Shown here: piece by piece, positions 1 to 9,324 of the stretch
How the letters are laid out: each line of letters opens with the position of its first letter
How positions within the stretch are numbered: the first letter of the stretch is position 1
Assembly (NCBI RefSeq): GCF_023744375.2
Contig: NZ_CP146284.1
Coordinates: 2,356,001-2,420,000 of the forward strand
Source: Parabacteroides sp. AD58
GTDB taxonomy: Bacteria > Bacteroidota > Bacteroidia > Bacteroidales > Tannerellaceae
DNA: 64,000 nt
Reading direction: 5' to 3'
Program-made: the position numbers and the translations under genes
Notes under the pieces: model-generated
Told to the model about the DNA's origin: nothing
Databases searched by the model: none
The model's input: the letters and a program-made list of their open reading frames with translations, nothing else

Positions 1-41
1 TAAGAACTTTCCAAGTCAACCAAATTCGTTAAATGGCACTA

Positions 42-142
42 TTTTTTATCGTTTCACCCGGGTGGAACGATCTCTTCACCCAGGTGGAACGATTGTATCA
101 CAAGGGTGGAACGATCGTTCCACATTCGTGAAACGGTAAAAA
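42..142. repeat. Dyad array 1 (four 22-bp units, family A)
   Basis: Four contiguous 22-bp units occupy 51-72, 73-94, 95-116 and 117-138. Each is an imperfect dyad of the form GTTYCAC-N4-GTGRAAC followed by GATC or GATT. CAC-N4-GTG is kept in all four units while the central four bases change (ccgg, ccag, aagg, attc). The block is bounded by T-rich TTTTTTATC on the left and GGTAAAAA on the right, so the whole element is also roughly symmetric. Related arrays lie at 25745-25844 and 37255-37356. It sits upstream of the lipoprotein gene at 269. Function unknown. Confidence 0.9.
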
Positions 143-206
143 TACAAGCAGAAATACCTATAATTTTAGCGATTAAGAATAAACTCATCAAGGATTTCCT
201 TCGATA

Positions 207-239
207 TTGTTCACTTATCACAATTATTCTCTACCTTTA
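207..239 (+). promoter_or_regulatory. Possible promoter of the lipoprotein gene
   Basis: TTG at 207-209 and TACCTTTA at 232-239 resemble the Bacteroidetes -33 (TTG) and -7 (TAnnTTTG) elements with 22 bp between them. The last G of the -7 box is replaced by A, so the match is imperfect. It lies 30 bp before the start codon at 269. Confidence 0.35.
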
Positions 240-268
240 CTCTAAAATTACTAACAAAGAAATAAATC

Positions 269-1156
269 ATGAAGAAATTCGTAAGTGCTGCCTTGTGTGC
301 CATCATGCTGATGGCCTGTAGCGGAAAAAAGACACAGCAACCGGCCGAAACGGCTCAACCGGCCTCATCATTGCAAATCGAATGGGCTACATTCAACATA
401 CGATTAGATAATCCGGGCGACAGCCTCAACAACTGGCAGTATCGGAAAGATACTGTTTGCAAATATATCCTCGCCAAGAAGTTGGATATCATCGGTATGC
501 AGGAAGTTCTGCACAATCAGTTGGAAGATCTGAAAGCAGGTTTACCGAATTACGCCGCTATCGGTGTTGGACGTGAAGACGGGAAAGAAAAAGGAGAGTA
601 TTCGCCTTTGTTTTATCGGTCAGATAAATATGAAGTACTTGAAAGTAATACATTCTGGTTGTCGCAATATCCGGATAGTGCCGGCTTCATCGGTTGGGAC
701 GGCGCCTGCACCCGCATTGCCACTTGGGCCAAGTTTAAGGATAAGGCGACAGGTAAGATTTTCATGGGTGTGAATACCCATTTTGATCATGTCGGAGTTG
801 AAGCCCGCCGCGAAAGCGCCCTGCTGATCATCAAAAAGATCAAGGAGATTGTAGGAGACCAACCAGCTGTTGTGACAGGCGACTTCAATGTAAACGACCA
901 GTCGGAAGCCTATCAGACAATTACAACCAACGAATTTGTCCTGAAAGACGCTTATAAGATGACAGATCAGAAAACAGGACCGAACTATACGTTCCATGAC
1001 TTCGGCCGCTATCCAATGGACAAGCGAGAAAAGATCGACTTTATTTTTGTTACTCCCCAAATCAAGGTATTAAATACAGAAATATGTCAGAATCCGGAGA
1101 CAAAAACAGGTTACTTGAGTGATCATAACCCACACATGGCTCTCTTGGAATTCTAA
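269..1156 (+). CDS. Endonuclease/exonuclease/phosphatase-family lipoprotein
   Basis: This is a 295-residue member of the DNase I-like (EEP) metal-dependent phosphoesterase fold. It starts with a lipoprotein signal ending in LMAC, with Cys17 as the expected lipidation site, so it should be anchored in an envelope membrane. Family motifs appear in order: TFNIR near 43, GMQEV near 76, NTHFDH near 168, GDFNV near 205, KIDFIF near 259 and SDHNPH near the end. The last carries the catalytic Asp-His pair. Members of this secreted Bacteroidetes subgroup may act on phosphodiesters, sphingomyelin-like lipids or sugar phosphates; the substrate cannot be read from sequence. The gene stands alone between a repeat array and a terminator. 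Confidence 0.85.
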   Translation: MKKFVSAALCAIMLMACSGKKTQQPAETAQPASSLQIEWATFNIRLDNPGDSLNNWQYRKDTVCKYILAKKLDIIGMQEVLHNQLEDLKAGLPNYAAIGVGREDGKEKGEYSPLFYRSDKYEVLESNTFWLSQYPDSAGFIGWDGACTRIATWAKFKDKATGKIFMGVNTHFDHVGVEARRESALLIIKKIKEIVGDQPAVVTGDFNVNDQSEAYQTITTNEFVLKDAYKMTDQKTGPNYTFHDFGRYPMDKREKIDFIFVTPQIKVLNTEICQNPETKTGYLSDHNPHMALLEF

Positions 1157-1178
1157 GTCAATTCTTTCCTACATAAAA

Positions 1179-1230
1179 ATGCACCCGTAAATCCGTTTCC
1201 TTTATCCGAAAGACAGATTTACGGGTGCAT
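1179..1230. terminator. Bidirectional terminator
   Basis: A perfect 15-bp stem (1179-1193 with 1216-1230, outer sequence ATGCACCC/GGGTGCAT) encloses a 22-nt loop. It is flanked by A-rich DNA on the left and CTTTTAT on the right. It sits between the converging lipoprotein gene and cstA, so it can end transcription from both sides. Confidence 0.8.
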
Positions 1231-1266
1231 CTTTTATCGTTCAATTCTCCAAACGATGAAAGAGAA

Positions 1267-2670
1267 TTATTTCCTTCCTTTATATATAAACAAGGCCCAT
1301 ACAGCCAAGGTGATGACCGAAGCAATCACAATCGATAATGTGTAAGGAAGACCAAAACCTTCAGGAGCGACAAAGATATAAGTAGAACAAACCATTGTCA
1401 TGAACAGGGCCGGAATCAGGGTTACGATATATAACTTACCTTCCTGACGCAGATAAACCGACAAAGCCCACAGGGTGAAAACAGCCAATGTCTGGTTTGT
1501 CCAGGCGAAATAACGCCAGATCATATCAAAACCCGCCTGATCTTTCAAAGAATAAACCAGAATGGCGATGGAGATTAAGAAAAGAGGAACAGAGATCAGC
1601 AAACGCTTAGCCATGCTCTTCTGCTCCATTTTCAAGAAATCAGCGACAATCAGGCGAGCCGACCGGAAAGCCGTATCACCCGAAGTAATCGGAGCTGCAA
1701 TCACACCTAAAACAGCTAAGATACCACCAACTGCTCCCAACCAGTTTTTCGTAATTGAATCAACAATAACAGCCGCATTGTTTTCTCCCATTCCATTTTC
1801 ATGGAAAAAGTAAGTGGCAGCTGCCGCCCAGATCAAGGCTACAATTCCTTCTGTAATCATGGCTCCATAAAAGACAGGATAAGCATGTTTCTCACTCTTC
1901 AGGCAACGGGCCATCAATGGACTTTGAGTCGCATGAAAACCGGAAATGGCTCCACATGCTATACTTACGAACATAATTGGGAAAATAGGTAATCCTTGCG
2001 GATGAGTATTGGCAAAGCCATCTGTAAACTCAGGCAAATCCGGATGATGAACATACAGCATCACAAAGATTCCAACTGCCATAAACAGAAGGGCGATGGC
2101 AAACAACGGATAAACCTTTCCGATAATCTTATCGATTGGCAACAGAGTAGCCAGCACATAATACAGAAAGATCACAATAATCCAAAACATGGTATCAAGA
2201 GATTCAGGTGTAAGACTGGCTAATAGGCCGGCAGGACCAGCTACAAAGACAACACCGACCAGAACCATCAAAACGATCGTAAACGCACGCATGAACTGCT
2301 TGAAACGATCACCCAAATACATACCTACGATTTCAGGAAGACTGGCCCCATCTTTACGTAAAGATAAGAAACCGGCCAGGAAATCATGCGTGGCTCCAGC
2401 AAAAATACTTCCTAAAACAATCCAAAGAAACGAAGCCGAACCAAATTTAGCTCCCAGAATAGCACCGAAAATCGGGCCTAACCCGGCAATATTCAGAAAC
2501 TGAATCATGAAAATCTTCCAGGTCGGAAGAGGCAGATAATCTACACCGTCTTGCTTGGCATAAGCAGGAGTTAGACGTTTCGGATCTATACCAGCGATTT
2601 TCTCAATAAATTTTCCATAAACAAAATAACCGACAATAAGGGCAATAAAACAACAAGTAAAAGAAATCAT
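1267..2670 (-). CDS. cstA: CstA-family carbon starvation / pyruvate transporter
   Basis: A 467-residue polytopic inner-membrane protein of the CstA family, whose studied members (CstA and BtsT/YjiY of E. coli) are peptide or pyruvate transporters. Recognisable blocks are the N-terminal VGYFVYGKF, the conserved NIAGLGPIFGAILG stretch near 60, GATHDFLAGF near 93, the CGAISGFHATQSPLMARC block near 238 and ITSGDTAFRSAR near 325. At least ten hydrophobic spans are visible. It is much shorter than the roughly 700-residue E. coli protein and matches the short form found in many anaerobes. It is monocistronic, bounded by the terminator at 1179-1230. Substrate is inferred from the family only. Confidence 0.88.
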   Translation of the reverse strand: MISFTCCFIALIVGYFVYGKFIEKIAGIDPKRLTPAYAKQDGVDYLPLPTWKIFMIQFLNIAGLGPIFGAILGAKFGSASFLWIVLGSIFAGATHDFLAGFLSLRKDGASLPEIVGMYLGDRFKQFMRAFTIVLMVLVGVVFVAGPAGLLASLTPESLDTMFWIIVIFLYYVLATLLPIDKIIGKVYPLFAIALLFMAVGIFVMLYVHHPDLPEFTDGFANTHPQGLPIFPIMFVSIACGAISGFHATQSPLMARCLKSEKHAYPVFYGAMITEGIVALIWAAAATYFFHENGMGENNAAVIVDSITKNWLGAVGGILAVLGVIAAPITSGDTAFRSARLIVADFLKMEQKSMAKRLLISVPLFLISIAILVYSLKDQAGFDMIWRYFAWTNQTLAVFTLWALSVYLRQEGKLYIVTLIPALFMTMVCSTYIFVAPEGFGLPYTLSIVIASVITLAVWALFIYKGRK

Positions 2671-2711
2671 TTCATATAGTGTTTATAAATTAAAGTTAAG
2701 CTTGCTCAATT

Positions 2712-2760
2712 AGAAAAAGTGATGAAAATGCACACTGCATACACTTCCACCACTTTCTCC
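2712..2760 (-). terminator. Possible terminator of the dcw operon
   Basis: Read on the minus strand, GAGAAAGTG (2751-2759) can pair with CACTTTTTC (2713-2721), closing a loop of about 29 nt that has further internal pairing. The descending arm includes the T-run. It lies just after the yqeY stop codon, the last gene of the dcw operon. Confidence 0.4.
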
Positions 2761-2778
2761 CCTATTTAATTTCCTCTA

Positions 2779-3228
2779 TTAAGCCAATAAACGCTTTACG
2801 GCTTCAGAAATAGCACGGCCTTCGGCTTTTCCTGCCAATACTTTTGAAGCAACGCCCATTACTTTACCCATATCTTTAGCGGTAGTAGCGCCCACTTCTG
2901 TAATAATCTTCTTTAGTTCGGTTTCCAATTCTTCCGCAGACATTTGCTTCGGTAAGTACTTTTCAAGAACAGCAACCTGAGCTAATTCGGCATCGGCCAA
3001 ATCCTGTCGGCCTTGTTGTACATAAATCGCTGCCGAATCCTTTCCTTGTTTCACTAATTTCTGCAACAGCTTCAAAGCATCTGCATCCGCTAATGTATCA
3101 TTCGCTCCCGGAGCTGTTTTAGCTTCCAAGAATACTTTCTTTACATTTCTCAAAGTCTCAAGGGCAACTTTATCTTTTGCCTTCATTGCGTTTTTAATGT
3201 CTTCGCTGACTCTTTCAAACAAATCCAT
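2779..3228 (-). CDS. yqeY: GatB/YqeY domain protein
   Basis: A 149-residue soluble helical protein of the GatB/YqeY family. It resembles the tail domain of the GatB subunit of tRNA amidotransferase, which binds tRNA, but it lacks the catalytic GatB body. Diagnostic stretches are the N-terminal LFERVSEDIKNAMKAKDK, LRNVKKVFLEAK near 26 and the C-terminal GKVMGVASKVLAGKAEGR, the typical YqeY ending. It follows ftsZ by 8 bp and is the last gene of the dcw transcription unit, a linkage that recurs in Bacteroidales. Its cellular role is unknown; tRNA-related activity is a family-based guess. Confidence 0.88.
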   Translation of the reverse strand: MDLFERVSEDIKNAMKAKDKVALETLRNVKKVFLEAKTAPGANDTLADADALKLLQKLVKQGKDSAAIYVQQGRQDLADAELAQVAVLEKYLPKQMSAEELETELKKIITEVGATTAKDMGKVMGVASKVLAGKAEGRAISEAVKRLLA

Positions 3229-3236
3229 ATCTATAT

Positions 3237-4592
3237 TTATCTAAAACTAATCACTGAATTGGTATTATTATCCGACTTCTTATACGCTGTATTGGTATTG
3301 GCAGATGAGAATGTCGTATTTACTTCCGGAGCATCAAATCCACCACCACGACGCAGCTGGTTGATTTTCCGTATATCCCGATTATATGTTGGAGAATCTT
3401 CCAGCATGACTATCAAGGTATCATCATCCAGCTCATCGGCAGTCAGTGTTACCACTTCAACCTGCGAACGCAGACGATTTACCGAATAGCCATATTTCTT
3501 CATCAAATTCCGTTCAGACTCTTCACGGGCACGACGTTCGGCTTCCATCCGTTGTTCTTCTTCCGTACGCAATTCCTGAGCAGCCCGGTGTTGTTGTGCC
3601 ATTTCCGGAATATCATCCAGACCAAACCCTGTTGCCAGAATTGTAATTTTAATCTTATCGCCCAATGTATCATCAAAGGCAAATCCCCATTTTACACGGA
3701 ACTTCGTACGGAAACGAGCCATAAATTTATGAACCTCGCCCATTTCATCAATACGGAATTCATTATCGTGACTTGAATAAATATTGAACAATATACGCTG
3801 TGCATTATAAACATCATTATTATTCAAAAGCGGAGAGCTCAAAGCCTGATCAATGGCCTGCTGCAAACGGCCTTCTCCTTCACCATAGCCATTACTCATC
3901 AGGGCAACGCCACCATCTTTCATGGTTGTCTTCACATCGGCAAAGTCCAAGTTCTGAACACCTCTGATCGTAATGATTTCAGCAATGCTCTTTGCAGCAA
4001 TAGTCAAAGTTTCATCAGCTTTCGCATAAGCCTTAGAAGCACTCATGCCAATATCGGAATAAATCTCACGAACCCGTTCATTATTGATAACCAGCAGTGC
4101 ATCCACATTCTTTGAGATCTCTTCTACACCCAACAAAGCTTGAACAATCTTAAACTGACCTTCAAACTCAAATGGAATTGTCACGATACCAACCGTCAAG
4201 ATTCCCATTTCTTTTGAAACTCTGGCAACTACAGGAGCAGCTCCCGTACCAGTTCCACCACCCATACCAGCTGTAATAAAAGCCATTCTTGTACCATCGC
4301 TCAACATCTGACGGATCTCTTCCTCGCTTTCTTCCGCAGCTGCACGGCCACGTTCCGGCTGATCACCAGAACCTAATCCACAGGTAGTTGTTCGTCCCAA
4401 CAATAACTTCACCGGAACATCTGAGCCATTTAATGCCTGCTGATCTGTATTACATAAAGCAAATGAAACATTATGTATGCCTTCCTTGTACATATTGGTG
4501 ACAGCATTACCACCACCACCGCCAACACCGATTACCTTAATAATAGCATCCGGATTTGTCGGAATATTTAAGTTTATCAAATTGTCGTCCAT
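3237..4592 (-). CDS. ftsZ: Cell division protein FtsZ
   Basis: FtsZ is the tubulin-like GTPase that polymerises into the division ring. The 451-residue protein has the glycine loop [10 protein letters not shown] near 22-31, the GTP-binding tubulin signature GGGTGTG at 111-117, and the synergy-loop region [15 protein letters not shown] with NxDFAD near 215. The conserved globular part ends near residue 320. After that come a charged, coiled-coil-prone stretch rich in Glu and Arg and a long polar tail ending in SVISFR. This is longer than the E. coli protein (383 residues), as expected for Bacteroidetes. It follows ftsA by 15 bp in the dcw operon and would be tethered to the membrane by FtsA. 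Confidence 0.98.
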   Translation of the reverse strand: MDDNLINLNIPTNPDAIIKVIGVGGGGGNAVTNMYKEGIHNVSFALCNTDQQALNGSDVPVKLLLGRTTTCGLGSGDQPERGRAAAEESEEEIRQMLSDGTRMAFITAGMGGGTGTGAAPVVARVSKEMGILTVGIVTIPFEFEGQFKIVQALLGVEEISKNVDALLVINNERVREIYSDIGMSASKAYAKADETLTIAAKSIAEIITIRGVQNLDFADVKTTMKDGGVALMSNGYGEGEGRLQQAIDQALSSPLLNNNDVYNAQRILFNIYSSHDNEFRIDEMGEVHKFMARFRTKFRVKWGFAFDDTLGDKIKITILATGFGLDDIPEMAQQHRAAQELRTEEEQRMEAERRAREESERNLMKKYGYSVNRLRSQVEVVTLTADELDDDTLIVMLEDSPTYNRDIRKINQLRRGGGFDAPEVNTTFSSANTNTAYKKSDNNTNSVISFR

Positions 4593-4607
4593 TATGTTCT
4601 TGTGTTA

Positions 4608-6050
4608 TTAGATTTCACCATTAAATAAATCGCCCGCTGTTGAATCGGCTTTCTTCTTCAATTTTTCCCACCAGCTGATCTTCTCCTTCTGAGGAGGATT
4701 TACAGTTTGTCCCTGATTCGGATTAGACTGAGAAGTCTGTTTCTGAGATTGAGTTTGATTATCCTGACGATATGAAGTTTCATTACCAAACCTTACAGAA
4801 TTAACTGGGTCGTTCTTCGGAGCAACCGGTTCTTCCTCCTGTACTTTTGGCTGTACATGCGTTACTTTAGGTTCGGCTTTAGGTTCCTGGCGTAGTGCGC
4901 AATTTTCCTTTCCATGCAGCAACAGAGCAACAGCTGTCGTAAATTCCGGATTATTGGCAATCATTTCAACACTGCTATCTATCGTTCCTTTACGGATTAA
5001 TGGATAATGCACTTCCATATCAAAACATTCACTGACAGCTTCCCGCAAATTACTTAAAGCAGAACCACAACCTGCAATAGTAACAGAAAAACCTGGCTCT
5101 TTAGCAACACCAGCATCTTCCACACGAGCATATGCGTTCTTAACAATTTCACGAGAACGGGCTTCTATAATTTCATTCAAGTCGGCCAACGACATTTCCT
5201 GAGACCGGTAATCGTCCATTTTATTGATCTCTATCTTCTGCTGTTCCTTACCCCTGTCTAACGGAAGCGCACTGCCATAAGTTCGTTTCAATCGTTCGGC
5301 TTCCATTTCAGAAACCCGTAAAGACATGATATCACGCGTGATCAAACCTGCGCCCAACGGGACTACAGTCAAAGCCACCAGACGTCCATTCTTGAATATG
5401 GTCACAGAAGTAACACCTGCCCCAAAATCAATCAGGATGGCACCTTGTTTATCAGCTGGAGTTAAAATCAAATCAGCCAAAGCCAACGGAGCAACAATAA
5501 TTCCGGCAATGGGCAATTTAATCCGATCTGCAATGTTCGTCATGATAGAACGGCGGATCGTTGGTTGCGCTACGATTAATTTGTATCGTGCTTCAATCCG
5601 GGAACAGGAAATTCCTAACGGTTCGCTTTCCTCTTTTCCATCCAATAAATAAACCGGAGATGTCACTTCCAACACATCCAGCAAAGAAGGTTGATAAGCC
5701 CTGCATTCATCTTCCAACTGTCTCAATACAGCCGAAGTAACTTCGCCTTCAGCACCTAACACTTTCGATACTGTATGATCAATCGTCCGAATAGATTTGG
5801 ATCCAACGCCGATATATATTTTGCCAATCTTACTACCGCCTAATTTATTCTCCAACTTCAAGATCAGACGTTTTATTTTATTGGCTGTTTCCTCAACGTT
5901 ATATACACATCCTCTGCGAATGCAGGATTCTGATTTTTCTACATCATAGGCTATAATTGAAAGAACGCCATTTTCGTTCTTCGTTCCCACCATTCCAACC
6001 AGATGGGATGTGCCTAAGTCTATTACCGCTATAAAGTCTGTGTATGTCAT
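4608..6050 (-). CDS. ftsA: Cell division protein FtsA
   Basis: FtsA is the actin-like ATPase that anchors FtsZ to the inner membrane. The start used here (MTYTDFIAVIDLGTS) leaves 7 bp after ftsQ; an upstream in-frame start at 6077 would overlap ftsQ and precede the conserved beginning. The first phosphate motif is AVIDLGTSHLVGMVG and the second is AILIDFGAGVTSVTIF in the middle. The SHS2/1C domain lies between them. After about residue 385 there is a long low-complexity linker rich in Pro, Gln and Asn. The protein ends in an amphipathic segment, SWWEKLKKKADS, the expected membrane-targeting helix. The extended linker is typical of Bacteroidetes FtsA. Confidence 0.96.
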   Translation of the reverse strand: MTYTDFIAVIDLGTSHLVGMVGTKNENGVLSIIAYDVEKSESCIRRGCVYNVEETANKIKRLILKLENKLGGSKIGKIYIGVGSKSIRTIDHTVSKVLGAEGEVTSAVLRQLEDECRAYQPSLLDVLEVTSPVYLLDGKEESEPLGISCSRIEARYKLIVAQPTIRRSIMTNIADRIKLPIAGIIVAPLALADLILTPADKQGAILIDFGAGVTSVTIFKNGRLVALTVVPLGAGLITRDIMSLRVSEMEAERLKRTYGSALPLDRGKEQQKIEINKMDDYRSQEMSLADLNEIIEARSREIVKNAYARVEDAGVAKEPGFSVTIAGCGSALSNLREAVSECFDMEVHYPLIRKGTIDSSVEMIANNPEFTTAVALLLHGKENCALRQEPKAEPKVTHVQPKVQEEEPVAPKNDPVNSVRFGNETSYRQDNQTQSQKQTSQSNPNQGQTVNPPQKEKISWWEKLKKKADSTAGDLFNGEI

Positions 6051-6057
6051 ATATCTA

Positions 6058-6786
6058 TTATCTTTTAATACAAACAATCTGGTTTTTATACTTCAAGTTT
6101 ATCTCACTATATTTATCCCAACCAACTTTTGGAATAGCCTGTTCATAAAAGAGCCGCAAATTTTCCAACTTTGTCAGATAATCATCAAATGATCCCAAAA
6201 TAACTTTGTGATTACCTACACGTGGAATCAACTCTACATTATTATCAGCATCTACATAAATTTGCCCTATCCAGTCATTCCAGAAATCATCTTCCTGTAA
6301 AAAGAGAGCGAACTTATATAAATCTCCCAAAGCAAGTTTCTCATCTATTTGTCCGCTTGCTACCAGAACATGGGCTACATAATGCCGGCTCAGAGGCATT
6401 ACACTGCCCAAATTATCTACATAATAGTTGCCAGCCGGACTATTAATCCGCAAGATAGGCATTTTCTGTTCAATCTCCAACTTAATTATCCGAGAAGGTG
6501 TCTTATAGGCCTCAACTTTTGAGATCATATTATTACTCAACAACTTTTCTTCAATTTTCTCGGTATTAATTTCGCTCATAGGAGTCTTTACCGGATATAA
6601 TTTTGCCTGTTTTAGCAAATAAACCAAATCACCTTCTGTCACAAAATGCTTTTCCAAACTATCCCGCAGAACGATCTCCAGACCTTCACACAATCCATCT
6701 TCTTTAAAATCCCGAAAAATGAAGGCTACGACCAGCACATAGCAGGACAACAATGCGGCTAATATGATAGATAAAACTCGAATCAC
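6058..6786 (-). CDS. ftsQ: Cell division protein FtsQ
   Basis: A 242-residue bitopic membrane protein. It has a short cytoplasmic start, one transmembrane helix at about residues 5-24 and a periplasmic part. The first periplasmic segment, around FVTEGDLVYLLKQ, matches the POTRA-like region. The second contains the conserved FtsQ pattern RINSPAGNYYVDNLGSVMPLS. FtsQ links FtsL/FtsB-type proteins and the septal synthase to FtsA and FtsZ. It overlaps murC by 4 bp (ATGA), indicating translational coupling, and sits in the usual place between murC and ftsA. Sequence conservation in this family is low, so the call rests on topology, the YYVDNLGSVMPL block and gene order. Confidence 0.92.
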   Translation of the reverse strand: MIRVLSIILAALLSCYVLVVAFIFRDFKEDGLCEGLEIVLRDSLEKHFVTEGDLVYLLKQAKLYPVKTPMSEINTEKIEEKLLSNNMISKVEAYKTPSRIIKLEIEQKMPILRINSPAGNYYVDNLGSVMPLSRHYVAHVLVASGQIDEKLALGDLYKFALFLQEDDFWNDWIGQIYVDADNNVELIPRVGNHKVILGSFDDYLTKLENLRLFYEQAIPKVGWDKYSEINLKYKNQIVCIKR

Positions 6787-8165
6787 CGTTTCTCCAATAT
6801 TTGTTTTACAGGCTCAACCAACCGATCTATATTTCCGGCTCCGAGCATAAGTACAACTTGAAAATCTGCTGCTTCTTTTTTCACCAAATCCAACAGTTCT
6901 TCTTTCTTAATCATTCGCTTCTTCTTCAGAGTTACCTGATCAAAGATAAGCTGTGACGTTACTCCAGGAATAGGTTCTTCTCGAGCCGGATAAATATCCA
7001 ATAATATCAACTCATCTAATAAAGAAAGACTGGCAGCAAAATCAGCAGCGAAGTCCCTCGTACGCGTATATAAATGTGGCTGAAATATACCGGTTATCTT
7101 TTTATCCGGATACAGCTCTTTCACCGACTGGATACTTGCTTTCAGTTCAGCCGGATGGTGTGCATAATCATCCAATAAAACGATATCATTCCTCTTCAAA
7201 TGAAAGTCAAAACGTCTGACCGGACCAGCAAAAGAAGCCATTCCTCTTTTGATTTCTTCATCAGTGACACCATTTAATTGGGCAAGAGCCATTGCTGCAA
7301 CTCCGTTTTCTATATTAACCTTAACCGGAACTCCTAATTTTACATCTTCAATACAGCCCGTAGGAGTCACAAAGTCAAATACAATATCACCATTACCTAT
7401 ACGAATATTCCGGGCAAAGAAATCAGCCTCTTCTGTAGCTGAATATGTATAAAGCTTAGCGCCTTTGGGCAAACGTGGCTGAAGCTGTAAACCTTTTTTC
7501 ATAACTAAACAGCCGTCTGGACGAATCAAAGAGGTAAAATGTTCAAAGCTTTCCCGATAGGCTTCCGGTGTTCCATAAATATCCAAATGATCAGGATCAA
7601 CGGCTGTAATTACTGCCATGTAAGGATTTAACCAATGAAATGAACGATCAAATTCATCCGCCTCAATCACCGCCAAATCACTTTTATCCGAAAGCATTAA
7701 ATTGCTGTTATAATTCTTCAGAATCCCCCCAAGAAAAGCATTACAATCCACATGCGACTGTTTCAGTAAATGAGCCAACATGGACGAAGTGGTTGTCTTA
7801 CCATGCGTACCCGCTACACACAAACCTCTTTCTGATCTCGTAATTTCACCTAAAACTTGAGCTCGCTTCATCAAGGTAAAACCATTTTCTCTGAAATAGT
7901 TCAATTCTGCATGTGTTTCAGGAATTGCCGGGGTATAAACTACCAATGTAGAATCAACCTGTTTACAGTCCGCAGGAATCAACGCTACATCACCCATATA
8001 ATGTATACGAATACCCTCATTAATCAATGCTGCAGTTAAATCAGAAGGAGTCTTGTCATAACCCGCAACATGTTTGCCTTTCGCCTCAAAATAACGGGCC
8101 AAAGCACTCATTCCGATTCCTCCAACACCTACGAAATAAACAGATGTAATCTTTTGCATCTCCAT
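6783..8165 (-). CDS. murC: UDP-N-acetylmuramate--L-alanine ligase MurC
   Basis: MurC adds L-alanine to UDP-MurNAc, the first step of peptide stem synthesis, in the cytoplasm. The 460-residue protein has the N-terminal nucleotide-sugar domain with YFVGVGGIGMSALARY, the ATP loop GTHGKTTTSSML from about 119, the central EADEFDRSF and DPDHLDIYG motifs, and the C-terminal ligase domain with LLDDYAHHPAELKAS and GIFQPHLYTRTRDF. These match MurC rather than MurD, E or F. A second in-frame Met two codons in (MQKITSVYF) could also be the start. It lies 30 bp downstream of murG and overlaps ftsQ by 4 bp. Confidence 0.97.
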   Translation of the reverse strand: MEMQKITSVYFVGVGGIGMSALARYFEAKGKHVAGYDKTPSDLTAALINEGIRIHYMGDVALIPADCKQVDSTLVVYTPAIPETHAELNYFRENGFTLMKRAQVLGEITRSERGLCVAGTHGKTTTSSMLAHLLKQSHVDCNAFLGGILKNYNSNLMLSDKSDLAVIEADEFDRSFHWLNPYMAVITAVDPDHLDIYGTPEAYRESFEHFTSLIRPDGCLVMKKGLQLQPRLPKGAKLYTYSATEEADFFARNIRIGNGDIVFDFVTPTGCIEDVKLGVPVKVNIENGVAAMALAQLNGVTDEEIKRGMASFAGPVRRFDFHLKRNDIVLLDDYAHHPAELKASIQSVKELYPDKKITGIFQPHLYTRTRDFAADFAASLSLLDELILLDIYPAREEPIPGVTSQLIFDQVTLKKKRMIKKEELLDLVKKEAADFQVVLMLGAGNIDRLVEPVKQILEKR

Positions 8166-8195
8166 AATTCAATCCTCTATACTAACGATTCAAAA

Positions 8196-9305
8196 TTACG
8201 ATTTTCTTTCTATTATTTTCATAATTTCATCGACAATTTGTTCTGCGCTATGAAAATGGGCCATTTTCCCAATCTGCTGTGATAAAGAAGATAGTCTATC
8301 GTCGTCATGGATCAACGATAAGGCCGTATCCACTAATTTTTGCGGAGCATCTTTGTCTGTAACCATCACGGCCGCCCGATTATTAACTAAAGCCAGAGCA
8401 TTCTTTGTCTGATGATCTTCCGCTACGTTAGGAGAAGGAACCAATACAACCGGTTTCTTCAATATACATAATTCTGAAATAGAACTGGCCCCAGCTCTTG
8501 ATATAACCAAATCTGCCGCAGCATAAGCAAAATCCATACGTGAAATAAAATCGGAGCACCAAACCGGTATTCCCCTATAAGCCTTCAAATGTCTAATTGC
8601 TTCTTCATGATAGTAACGCCCAGTCTGCCATATCAGCTGTACATCAGATGCAAAGAATTTATCCAAATCACCTTGGATGCTCTGATTAATAGTACGAGCG
8701 CCCAAACTTCCACCTACAACTAAAACCGTCTTCTTCTCCGGCGAAAGGCCAAAGAAATTCAAAGCTTCTTCTCTTTTTCCCCGAGCTTCCTCCAAATCCT
8801 GACGAACAGGATTTCCGGTCACAACAATCTTTTCAGCTGGAAAAAATTTATCCATGCCTTCATAAGCAACACAAATTCGGTCCGCTTTCTTCGCTAATAA
8901 TTTATTGGTAACTCCAGCATAAGAATTCTGTTCCTGAATCAATGTTGGAATACCTAAAGATGAAGCCATCCAAAGCGTAGGTCCACTGGCATATCCGCCA
9001 ACCCCAACAGCAATGTCCGGTTGAAAATCCCGAATTGTATTCTTTGCCAAGGATAAACTTCTCAACAGGCAACGAACTACTTTTATGTTGTTTAGCAAAT
9101 GAGATCGATCAAATCCTTTTACAGGTAAGCCAACAATCTCGTATCCGGCTGCAGGAACTTTATCCATCTCCATCCGATCTTCTGCTCCCACAAAAAGGAT
9201 CTGTACGCCCGGAATTCTTTTCTTTAACGTGTTAGCAATAGATATAGCAGGAAAGATATGACCTCCCGTACCACCACCACTGATGATTACTTTATATTGT
9301 TTCAT
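8196..9305 (-). CDS. murG: Lipid II synthase glycosyltransferase MurG
   Basis: MurG transfers GlcNAc from UDP-GlcNAc to lipid I on the inner face of the cytoplasmic membrane, forming lipid II. The start chosen, MKQYKVIISGGGTGGH, places the conserved glycine loop at residues 9-15 and leaves 19 bp after ftsW. An upstream ORF start at 9362 would add an unconserved leader overlapping ftsW. Other motifs are AVGVGGYASGP, VTGNPVRQ, VLVVGGSLGAR and the UDP-binding ISRAGASSISELC with VAEDHQTKNA, all typical of MurG. Length is 369 residues, close to the family norm. It is part of the dcw operon between ftsW and murC. Confidence 0.97.
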   Translation of the reverse strand: MKQYKVIISGGGTGGHIFPAISIANTLKKRIPGVQILFVGAEDRMEMDKVPAAGYEIVGLPVKGFDRSHLLNNIKVVRCLLRSLSLAKNTIRDFQPDIAVGVGGYASGPTLWMASSLGIPTLIQEQNSYAGVTNKLLAKKADRICVAYEGMDKFFPAEKIVVTGNPVRQDLEEARGKREEALNFFGLSPEKKTVLVVGGSLGARTINQSIQGDLDKFFASDVQLIWQTGRYYHEEAIRHLKAYRGIPVWCSDFISRMDFAYAAADLVISRAGASSISELCILKKPVVLVPSPNVAEDHQTKNALALVNNRAAVMVTDKDAPQKLVDTALSLIHDDDRLSSLSQQIGKMAHFHSAEQIVDEIMKIIERKS

Positions 9306-9324
9306 GATTATATTTTTGTTGCGT

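Noticed and set aside
620..1060. Antisense ORF of 146 codons inside the lipoprotein gene, and similar long frames opposite other genes
   Set aside because: These are shadows of strongly conserved coding sequence on the other strand with no family resemblance or promoter.
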